A stretch of 64,000 bases of DNA from Alphaproteobacteria bacterium (GTDB lineage Bacteria; Pseudomonadota; Alphaproteobacteria; Micropepsales; Micropepsaceae). Where the stretch lies: NCBI GenBank assembly GCA_028865545.1, contig JAGWJY010000001.1:62001-126000 (forward strand), given 5' to 3'. The position numbers and the translations under genes are program-made. The notes under the pieces were generated by a model. The model had not been told where the DNA came from. It did not search any database and was given only the letters and a program-made list of their open reading frames with translations. Of this stretch, positions 35,107 through 41,644 are shown piece by piece; the stretch's first letter is position 1; each line of letters begins with the position of its first letter.

Positions 35107-35448
35107 ATGATGAAAAAGTCCGTTCTCACGCTCGCGGCAGTTCTTTTCGCTCTTTTGATGAGTGCCGGCGCCGCCGCCGGACAAGGGCGGCAGACGCTTT
35201 CCAAGTTCCTGGAAAGCTGCAACGGCAGCGCGCAGAACTGCACGATGATGACGTACAACGTCATCCAAGCCGGAAAGAGCAGCCGATACATCTGCGTGCC
35301 GCGTAGCATCACGTTGGAGGATGCCGCGGCCAAGCAGCTTGACTGGCTGAAGCAGGAGGTGCGGGACAATCCCCGTTTCGGCAATGAGGATCTCGAAGAG
35401 GCGCAATGGACGGCGGCCGACAAGTTGTGGCCGTGCAATAAGAAGTGA
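35107..35448 (+). CDS. Exported Cys-pattern protein, family A member 3
   Basis: A 113-residue protein from ATG 35107 (35110 is an alternative) after AGAGGAGG. Signal peptide MMKKSVLTLAAVLFALLMSAGAAA. Family pattern: ESCNGSAQNC (C-x6-C), YICVPRS, KQLDWLKQ, EEAQWTAADKLWPC. About 240 bases separate it from member 2, so it probably has its own promoter. Function unknown; periplasmic and disulfide-bonded by inference. Confidence 0.72.
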   Translation: MMKKSVLTLAAVLFALLMSAGAAAGQGRQTLSKFLESCNGSAQNCTMMTYNVIQAGKSSRYICVPRSITLEDAAAKQLDWLKQEVRDNPRFGNEDLEEAQWTAADKLWPCNKK

Positions 35449-35533
35449 CGGCCGGTTTTCCACAGCCTGCGCGCCATCGGGCGGATCGAATCGTGCTCTA
35501 GTGCGGACCGGATAGGGCAAAGAGGTCCGGCGT

Positions 35534-36175
35534 ATGGCCGCGCGTTTGGAAGTCATCGTCGGGCCGATGTTCTCGGGCAAGACCGAGATGCTGATCGCCA
35601 AACTCCACCGTGCCCAATATGCCCGCAAACGCATCCGCATCATCAAGCCGGCGCACGACACACGCACGCAAGGGTTCATCGCCTCGCGCGCGGTGAACCC
35701 CGACGGCACCACCGAAGTCACGGATACGCTTTCGGCGGTCATGGTGCGCACGGAACAGGATTTCATGCGCGTGGTGACGCCCGCGGATTTCGACGTATTG
35801 GCCGTCGACGAGGCGCAATTCTTCCCGCTCGACGAGCCGCTGAAGGATTCCCTGGGCTGGTTCGGGCGTGCCATCCGGGCGCTGTTGCGCGAGAGGCGCG
35901 ACACGCATCTGCATATCATCGTCGCCGGGCTCGACATGGATTTCGCCGAGCAGCCCTTCGGGCCGGTGCCCGGTTTGCTGGCGCTGGCAGACAGCGTGGA
36001 GAAGCTGACCGGCGTCTGCATGGTCTGCGGCTCCGACAGCGGTTACATCTCGCAGCGTTTGATCGCCGGCGAGCAGCAACTCGTAGTCGGCGACGTGAGC
36101 GAATACCAGGTGCGCTGCCGCGCCTGCTACGAACCGCCCGGCATCGGCCCACGCGGCGTGGTTTCGGCCCGATAA
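35534..36175 (+). CDS. tdk: Thymidine kinase (type II)
   Basis: A salvage enzyme phosphorylating thymidine. It has 213 residues. Walker A is GPMFSGKTEML (about 10-20), the second acidic motif is VDEAQFF, and the lasso/Zn region shows CMVC and CRAC pairs. The substrate loop contains GYISQRLIAGEQQLVVG. It sits alone between small exported-protein genes, with no linked nucleotide metabolism genes. Confidence 0.95.
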   Translation: MAARLEVIVGPMFSGKTEMLIAKLHRAQYARKRIRIIKPAHDTRTQGFIASRAVNPDGTTEVTDTLSAVMVRTEQDFMRVVTPADFDVLAVDEAQFFPLDEPLKDSLGWFGRAIRALLRERRDTHLHIIVAGLDMDFAEQPFGPVPGLLALADSVEKLTGVCMVCGSDSGYISQRLIAGEQQLVVGDVSEYQVRCRACYEPPGIGPRGVVSAR

Positions 36176-36224
36176 AATCGCATCGCGACGCATGACACGA
36201 ACGCCAAAGTAGGGCGTGTCGCTG

Positions 36225-36382
36225 CATTGGCAAAAGACAATATTTTCATCCGTTTTTTACGAGCAAGGCGCTGCGTCAAGCCACATGCGCGCCATGATGA
36301 TGAACTGGCCGTTTTGCCTGTGTTCATCCTGCAGGCCGAAGACTCCATGCGTGCGGAGCGTGAACGTGCAAGGAGAAGAACG
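36225..36382 (+). promoter_or_regulatory. Duplicated 5' leader, copy A, with conserved hairpin
   Basis: From TTGGCAAAAGACAAT to the start of the 36383 gene this resembles the leader of the 36996 gene at many positions. Both contain a stem from GATGAAC (299-305) and GTTCATC (322-328), loop 16, before the ribosome site. Confidence 0.45.
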
Positions 36383-36748
36383 ATGAGAAAAAACTCGAAC
36401 GTACTGAAGATGGCCGTAGTGGCAGGGCTCTTTGGGCTAAGCTTGGCTGTCACCCCGGCCCTTGCCCGGGACGGCTCCGGCGGAGACGGCGCCACGCAGT
36501 GTGGCCGCGAAAGCTGCACGCACGCGGTCTACAATCATGAACGCGATCACCGCCGGCGCGAAGATCGCGGCTACAACGACGGCTATTACCGTGGTTACGA
36601 GAACGGTTGGAACAACACTTACGACAACAGTTGGAACTACGGCTGGAATAACGGTTGGAACAACGACTATCCGGGTTTTTACGGCTGGGGCTCCGGTAAT
36701 TTCGTCGGTCTCGGCGATTGCGACGGTTGCGGCGACGACGACGATTGA
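36383..36748 (+). CDS. Small exported Asn/Tyr/Gly/Asp-rich protein, family B member 1
   Basis: A 121-residue protein after AAGGAGAAGAACG. Signal MRKNSNVLKMAVVAGLFGLSLAVTPALA. The mature part is low complexity: a CGRESC pair, a charged stretch, then repeating NDGYYRGYENGWNN-like units rich in Trp/Tyr/Asn and a C-terminal CDGCGDDDD acidic tail. No fold is recognised. The ATG-side signal and CxxC/Asp-rich tail relate it to the following family B genes. An intrinsic terminator follows. Confidence 0.65.
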   Translation: MRKNSNVLKMAVVAGLFGLSLAVTPALARDGSGGDGATQCGRESCTHAVYNHERDHRRREDRGYNDGYYRGYENGWNNTYDNSWNYGWNNGWNNDYPGFYGWGSGNFVGLGDCDGCGDDDD

Positions 36749-36770
36749 CCCGGTTCGGTATGTGAGTAAC

Positions 36771-36806
36771 ACGCCAAGGGGAGCCGTAAGGCTCCCTTTG
36801 GCGTTT
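36771..36806 (+). terminator. Intrinsic terminator after family B member 1
   Basis: A 15-bp stem (ACGCCAAGGGGAGCC with GGCTCCCTTTGGCGT, one G-T pair), GTAA loop and trailing TTT. It separates member 1 from member 2, so member 2 needs its own promoter. Confidence 0.8.
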
Positions 36807-36840
36807 GTGGCGGCCCGCTTCTCAAGCTCTCTCTCCCACA

Positions 36841-36995
36841 TTGGCGAAAGACAATGATCGCCGGTGTTTTCCACAAGCGATCCGCTGCGTAAAGCCGCGT
36901 CTTTGCCGCGATGATGAACGCTTCGTTTGGTTTGCGTTCATCTGGCGACCCGGAAACTTCCTTCCAGAGAGGGCGTACGATTCTGGAGTGAAACG
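36841..36995 (+). promoter_or_regulatory. Duplicated 5' leader, copy B, with conserved hairpin
   Basis: TTGGCGAAAGACAAT starts a 155-base leader homologous to copy A, including GCTGCGT-AAGCC and ATGATGAAC. The stem here is longer: GATGAACGC (913-921) with GCGTTCATC (934-942), loop 12. Loop bases differ from copy A while the arms are kept. Confidence 0.45.
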
Positions 36996-37322
36996 ATGCG
37001 AATTCTTTCCAATGCGATGAAGACGGCGGCGGTGGCGGCTGTGTTCGGGATCGGTCTGGCCGCCACGCCGGCGCTGGCCCATGACGGGTATGACGGCTAC
37101 GGCTATGGCAACAATTACGGCTACGCACGTTGCGGCGACGACGGCGACCATTGCCGGCGCACCGACCGCGACGAACGCAGCCGCTACTACAACCGTTACG
37201 ACAACGGCTACAACAGCAGCTGGAACGACGGCTACCGCTACAATCGCTACGACAGCTATCGGCGCGACCGCCACGAACGGCGCGACTGCGACGATTGCCG
37301 CCGCTATCGCGACGGCGACTGA
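36996..37322 (+). CDS. Small exported Tyr/Asp/Arg-rich protein, family B member 2
   Basis: A 108-residue protein from ATG 36996, after GGAG. Signal MRILSNAMKTAAVAAVFGIGLAATPALA shows the family MKTAAVAA core. The mature part is rich in Tyr, Gly, Asp, Asn and Arg, with RCGDDGDHCRR and a DCDDC pair. The acidic DDGD cluster between Cys pairs suggests cation binding, which is inference. Its leader is homologous to that of member 1. Confidence 0.65.
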   Translation: MRILSNAMKTAAVAAVFGIGLAATPALAHDGYDGYGYGNNYGYARCGDDGDHCRRTDRDERSRYYNRYDNGYNSSWNDGYRYNRYDSYRRDRHERRDCDDCRRYRDGD

Positions 37323-37513
37323 ACGCTGACGGCCGCGGCGTCCTCCCTTGCGCAACCGCCGGGGAGGATGCTGCCGGCGCAGCAACATCCGCTTTTTATC
37401 ACAGCAATGACGCGCCGCCGCCGCAATGGTGCACGGATTGTCATGCATAGGTTCAGGCGGATCACCGAACACCGAAGGTGTGGAGAGGGGCGTGCAAACA
37501 GAGGAGTAGAACG

Positions 37514-37825
37514 ATGGAGCACTTGTCCAACACGCTGAAGACCGCTGCGCTGGCATGCGCGATCGGTCTGGGTACGTTGGCGGCGACCGCCGGCCCGGCC
37601 CTGGCGCATCGCGAATACACGCGTTGCGATCGCGACGGCGATCGCTGCGTGCGCGTGATCTGCGACAACGACGGCGACGACTGCCGCCAGGTCTCCTGGC
37701 GCGACTACGACCGCCGCTACGACCGGGACCGCAGCGCGTATTACCGCCGCGACGACAACCGCTACCGGCATTGGGTCTGCGATGAAGACGGTGACCGTTG
37801 CCATTGGTCCTATGACAGCTGGTGA
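37514..37825 (+). CDS. Small exported CDxDGDxC-repeat protein, family B member 3
   Basis: A 103-residue protein from ATG 37514 after GAGGAGTAGAACG. Signal MEHLSNTLKTAALACAIGLGTLAATAGPALA. Three copies of the motif are present: RCDRDGDRC, ICDNDGDDC and VCDEDGDRCHWSYDSW. The spacing of acidic residues between two Cys resembles a compact calcium loop such as in EF-hand or Excalibur domains; that comparison is by eye. It is 21 bases from member 4, with which it is probably cotranscribed. Confidence 0.7.
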   Translation: MEHLSNTLKTAALACAIGLGTLAATAGPALAHREYTRCDRDGDRCVRVICDNDGDDCRQVSWRDYDRRYDRDRSAYYRRDDNRYRHWVCDEDGDRCHWSYDSW

Positions 37826-37846
37826 ACATAGCGAAGGAGAAACCCC

Positions 37847-38083
37847 ATGCATTTTTCCAAGACGCTGAAGACCGCCGCTGTGGCGGCAAGCCTGCTCGGA
37901 CTGGGCGCGCTCGCGGGCTGTGCTCCGCCGGGCTATTACGACCATGACGGCAACTGGCACGACGGGTATTACCGCCGCTATGACGGCGACCATGACGGCT
38001 ACTACCATCGCGACGGCGACCGCGACCGCCGCTGGACCTGCGACAGCGACGGCGACAACTGCCACTGGTCCTACCGCGACTGA
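37847..38083 (+). CDS. Small lipoprotein with CDxDGDxC motif, family B member 4
   Basis: A 78-residue protein after GAAGGAG. The signal is MHFSKTLKTAAVAASLLGLGALAGC with a clear lipobox (LAGC, Cys 25). The mature 54 residues are Asp/Tyr/Arg/His rich and end CDSDGDNCHWSYRD, nearly the same terminus as member 3 (CDEDGDRCHWSYDSW). It is a membrane-anchored version of the same module; a substrate of Lgt. Confidence 0.72.
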   Translation: MHFSKTLKTAAVAASLLGLGALAGCAPPGYYDHDGNWHDGYYRRYDGDHDGYYHRDGDRDRRWTCDSDGDNCHWSYRD

Positions 38084-38207
38084 CCTCGACGGGGGCGGCG
38101 CCGGCCGGCGCGCCGCCCTCTTTTTAACGATTCGAAATCTCTCTAGCCGCAGGGCTCTCCCTGTGGTCTGATCCGCGCGCACAGACTCGAGCCGGGGGGC
38201 CCAGTTC

Positions 38208-38831
38208 ATGAGCAGCGCCGCACAACGCATTCCCCATGACCGCGTACGATGGGGCTTCTTCCTTCTGCTGGCGGCGAGCGTCCTGCTCGTCCTCTATGTG
38301 GACGAACGTTTCCTCATCAATCCGCGCGACGCCGAATGGACGCATATCGCGCCCTTCAAATGGCTGCTGCTGGTGCACGGGCTGTGCGGCGCCACCGCGC
38401 TGTGCACCGGCCCCTTCCAGTTCTCCGATACGCTGCGCCGCAACCACATCACCCTGCACCGCTGGCTGGGACGCACCTATGTCGGCGCCATCTTCATCGC
38501 CGCGCCGATGGCCTGGTACATCGGCACCCATTTCGAACAGCCGCTGCTCGCCGCCGAGCAGCCGGCGCAGGCGGGCGGCTGGCTGCTCTGCACCATCATG
38601 GCGCTGATCTGCGTGCTGCGCGGCAACATCCCGGCGCACAAGACCTGGATGATGAAGAGCTATTGCTTCTGCATGGTCTTCGTCGCCTCCCGCGTGCCCG
38701 ACGCCTTCAATGTGCAATGGACCGACGCGGTCCTCAGCACCTTCCTCTGGTATCTGCTCTTCGCCGCGCTGGTCGGCCCCGACATCGTGCTGACGGCGCG
38801 CGATCTGTGGCGCAAGCGGCGGCGGGCCTGA
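38208..38831 (+). CDS. DUF2306 family membrane protein
   Basis: A 207-residue protein with four to five membrane segments (about 15-30, 48-68, 88-106, 125-142 and 165-190). The signature GPFQFSDTLRRNHITLHRWLGRTYVGAI and AHKTWMMKSYCF fit DUF2306. The conserved His/Arg residues near membrane faces hint at haem or quinone interaction, but the function is unknown. Confidence 0.75.
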   Translation: MSSAAQRIPHDRVRWGFFLLLAASVLLVLYVDERFLINPRDAEWTHIAPFKWLLLVHGLCGATALCTGPFQFSDTLRRNHITLHRWLGRTYVGAIFIAAPMAWYIGTHFEQPLLAAEQPAQAGGWLLCTIMALICVLRGNIPAHKTWMMKSYCFCMVFVASRVPDAFNVQWTDAVLSTFLWYLLFAALVGPDIVLTARDLWRKRRRA

Positions 38832-39359
38832 GGCGCCACAAAGTCTGGGATTCGCGCGCAACACCCCCACCTCTATTTGTTTTCGACATTTTGAGGGGGG
38901 TAGGGGAGGTTGTTTTCAAAATTTTCGTGTCCCCCTCCCTGCGTCGCCCGCGCCGCGGGAGGTTGTTTTCAAAATTTCGCACGGTGTCCCCCTCCTTCGC
39001 CGACGGCGCGCCGCAAGCATCACGCGACTCATCATTCTAAGGCCGGTTCGGCGGAGCGGGATAAGTTGCGACGTCCGGTGCTAACATGTTGAGGCGATGG
39101 AGCATCCCGCTGCGCGCGGCGAGGGATAAGGTTTGCCGAGGCCGCCGGCGCCCGGCTCGACGGGAAGGCGACGTGCAGGCTGCCCTGCGAATGATCGCCG
39201 GTCCCCATGTCCGCCCGACGGTAGCCGTGCCGTCTGCAGGCGTTGGACCATCGTGTTCCGGGTCCCACGGATTGGCGGAACCATGCAACACCGCCGCCCC
39301 TGCGGCACTTAAGTCTTTGGCAACCACAATCAGGCATTGTGCGCCCGAAGGGGCCCTTA
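38832..39359. other. 528-bp non-coding region with a direct repeat
   Basis: I see no convincing gene here. It holds two direct copies of GGAGGTTGTTTTCAAAATTT... ending TGTCCCCCTCC at 38906-38939 and 38958-38995. Just before, ACCCCCACCTC and GAGGGGGGTAGGGG could pair (about 38870-38906). The 39040-39358 part is GC-rich and has only shadow ORFs. Confidence 0.5.
38906..38995. repeat. Two-copy direct repeat
   Basis: Copies at 38906-38939 (34 bases) and 38958-38995 (38 bases) share GGAGGTTGTTTTCAAAATTT and TGTCCCCCTCC, differing by a short insertion and a few bases between. Separated by 18 GC-rich bases. Confidence 0.6.
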
Positions 39360-41495
39360 ATGTTCAAATGGCTCACGCTATTTCTCGCCCTTGTTGTCCT
39401 CCGCATAAGCCCCGCTTACGCGGACCAAGCTGCACGGCCTACCGGCTCCATAGACAAACCGGGTTGGACGGAATTCGACGGCCTCGTGGCATATGCCAAG
39501 AAGACAATGATGGCGGACCCCAAATCTGCCCTCGACAAAGCGCGCGGCGCCACCGCTTTCGCACAACGACAACCGGTTTCTCCAGGTCAACAACAAGCGC
39601 TCGCGACGGCACTCTGGCTGGAAGCCGAAGCCCTGACGCGGGTCAACCAAGTACCTCAAGCCCGCGTGGCGGTCGTTCAAGCGATCAAGATCGCGTCCAG
39701 CGACGGCAAGATTACCAAACTTGACGGAGACCTTGCTCTGACGCGTGCTCGCGTTGCCGACAATGACGGCGATGTAGAGCTGGCGCTGAAGAGTTATCAG
39801 AAGGCCTACGACATTTTCGTCAAGATCGGGCAGCCGCGCGGTCAATCGATGGCGTTACAGGGTTTAGGAAGCATTTATGAAGAGGCACATGATCTTCCGC
39901 GGGAAATTTATTACTACAAAGAGGCAGCCCAGGTCTATTCAGCAGAACCCGTGATGCAACTCACCATCGCGAACTATGTGGGGTTTGCGTTGCATCAGGC
40001 CGGACGGTACGAGGAGGCTCTCACGGAATTCAGAAGGGCGCTGACGATTGCCATTGCGTTGAAAAGTCCGTACCTCGAAGCCCGTATTCTCACCAACATC
40101 GCCGACACATACGCAAAGCTTCATAACTTGTCCGCTGCACAAAGTGCGGCGAACCAGGCCCTGAAACTGCTCGGAAATGACGACAAGTTCGGTTGGACCC
40201 CATTCGCTTGGGGCATCAAGGCCGAAATCGAATTCGATCGCGGGGCATTGGCTCGTGCGACCGATGATTTGGCAAAGGCGTTCCGCGGCGTGGATCTCAC
40301 CAAGACCATTGCCCCCTTTCGCGATATGCACGAGATCGCGTACAAGGTCTATCGTGCAACGGGGAACTATCCGCTGGCCCTGGCGCATCTGGAAGCCCTC
40401 AAACGTCTCGACGACGAAGGGCACTCGTTGACGGCGTCGGCAAATCTTGCGCTGATGAGCGCCCGCTTCGACTTCGCGAACCAAAAGCTGCAAATCGAAC
40501 ATCTCAAGACCGAACAACTCCAGCGCGACGCCAGTCTCAGAGCGTCTCGGTTCGCAACGCTAGGGGTTGTTCTCCTTAGCCTGATATTGGTCGCGGTCTT
40601 GATCATCATTTGGATCAGCTGGCGTCATCGCTTGCTCGGCGAGCACCGCGACGCCATCAGCAAGGCCAATACGGAACTCACGCGGACACTCGGCGAGCGC
40701 GACCTGGAGATTGAGCGCCGGATCGAGACGGAATGCCGATTGCGGGACGCGAAGGAGGCTGCCGAGCAGGCCAGCGGCGCCAAGACCAAGTTCCTTGCCA
40801 CCATGAGCCACGAACTGCGCACGCCACTCAACGCCATCATCGGCTTCGCCGACATCATCTCTTTGGGCGTCGTCGCTCCGGCGAAGGCTCAGGAGTATAG
40901 TGCCGATATCAGCGCGGGCGGACGCAGGCTACTCGCGATCCTCAGCGACATTTTGGATACGACGAATCTCGAAGCAGGCAAAATCTCATTGTCAGAGGAC
41001 GAACTTGTCCTCGGCGAGATTATTGAAGGCGCGTTGGCAAACATCGGCAACCAGGTCGCCGGCAAGCAGCTCTCGGTTATCGGAGACCGCGGTTCACGCG
41101 TCCGGGGAGATGCCGAACGGTTGGTTCAGATAGTGCAGAACCTCGTATCGAACGCCGCAAAGTTCACGGCGCCTGGCGGGCGAATTGAAATTGGGCTTGC
41201 GTGCGCAAAAGACGGCGGCGTGGATGTCACGATTTGCGATGACGGCATCGGAATTCCGGCCGAGCAGTTGGAGCGTATCGTGGAGCCGTTCGGCCAGGTC
41301 GCTGGGGTCTATGCTCGTGCGCAAGGCGGGGCGGGCTTGGGGCTGGCCATCGTCAAGTCCCTGGTCGCGCTGCACGGTGGAACGTTGACCATCACCAGCG
41401 AGCCCGCCAAAGGAACCTCGGTTTTGGTTCATCTCCCTGCCGCACGGGTCCTGCCTCAACGCGCAGAACCGGCCCCGGTCGAAGCTCAGGGTTAG
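39360..41495 (+). CDS. TPR-containing sensor histidine kinase
   Basis: A 711-residue protein from ATG 39360 (MFKWLTLFLALVVLRISPAYA, signal/anchor). A periplasmic region of about 370 residues contains tetratricopeptide-like repeats (ALKSYQKAYDIFVKIGQPRGQSMALQGLGSIY; HQAGRYEEALTEFRRALTIA). One membrane segment follows (about 398-420), then a short coiled coil and the kinase: H-box MSHELRTPLNAIIGFADII (about 481), N-box NLVSNAAKFT, G-boxes DDGIGIPAEQ and GGAGLGLAIVKS. No receiver domain and no adjacent regulator. It precedes the subtilase gene by 149 bases. Confidence 0.88.
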   Translation: MFKWLTLFLALVVLRISPAYADQAARPTGSIDKPGWTEFDGLVAYAKKTMMADPKSALDKARGATAFAQRQPVSPGQQQALATALWLEAEALTRVNQVPQARVAVVQAIKIASSDGKITKLDGDLALTRARVADNDGDVELALKSYQKAYDIFVKIGQPRGQSMALQGLGSIYEEAHDLPREIYYYKEAAQVYSAEPVMQLTIANYVGFALHQAGRYEEALTEFRRALTIAIALKSPYLEARILTNIADTYAKLHNLSAAQSAANQALKLLGNDDKFGWTPFAWGIKAEIEFDRGALARATDDLAKAFRGVDLTKTIAPFRDMHEIAYKVYRATGNYPLALAHLEALKRLDDEGHSLTASANLALMSARFDFANQKLQIEHLKTEQLQRDASLRASRFATLGVVLLSLILVAVLIIIWISWRHRLLGEHRDAISKANTELTRTLGERDLEIERRIETECRLRDAKEAAEQASGAKTKFLATMSHELRTPLNAIIGFADIISLGVVAPAKAQEYSADISAGGRRLLAILSDILDTTNLEAGKISLSEDELVLGEIIEGALANIGNQVAGKQLSVIGDRGSRVRGDAERLVQIVQNLVSNAAKFTAPGGRIEIGLACAKDGGVDVTICDDGIGIPAEQLERIVEPFGQVAGVYARAQGGAGLGLAIVKSLVALHGGTLTITSEPAKGTSVLVHLPAARVLPQRAEPAPVEAQG

Positions 41496-41644
41496 CGTTC
41501 GAACCGCCGCACGTAATGGTTTCCGTGCAAGGTTCCGTTAACTCGAATGACCAATCCCTCTCCGCTCTAGGAAAAATTTAGAGCCTTTTAATACGTACGA
41601 CACATGCTGGTACTCGCAAAAAGATATTCCGTGGTGGGCGCGCC

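Noticed and set aside
32629-35448. T6SS effector-immunity locus reading of the Rap1a-like genes
   Set aside because: No T6SS component, effector or toxin gene is found in the window, so the immunity role is not supported.
36822-37889. 355-codon minus-strand ORF with Val/Ala/Ile runs that looks like a membrane protein
   Set aside because: It is the antisense of Tyr/Asp/Gly-rich repeats (GAC and TAC codons read back as GTC/GTA), which mimic hydrophobic runs.
39032-39406. Minus-strand ORFs in the region before the TPR kinase
   Set aside because: Arg/Pro/Ala-rich with no start signals, overlapping each other in three frames; considered non-coding.
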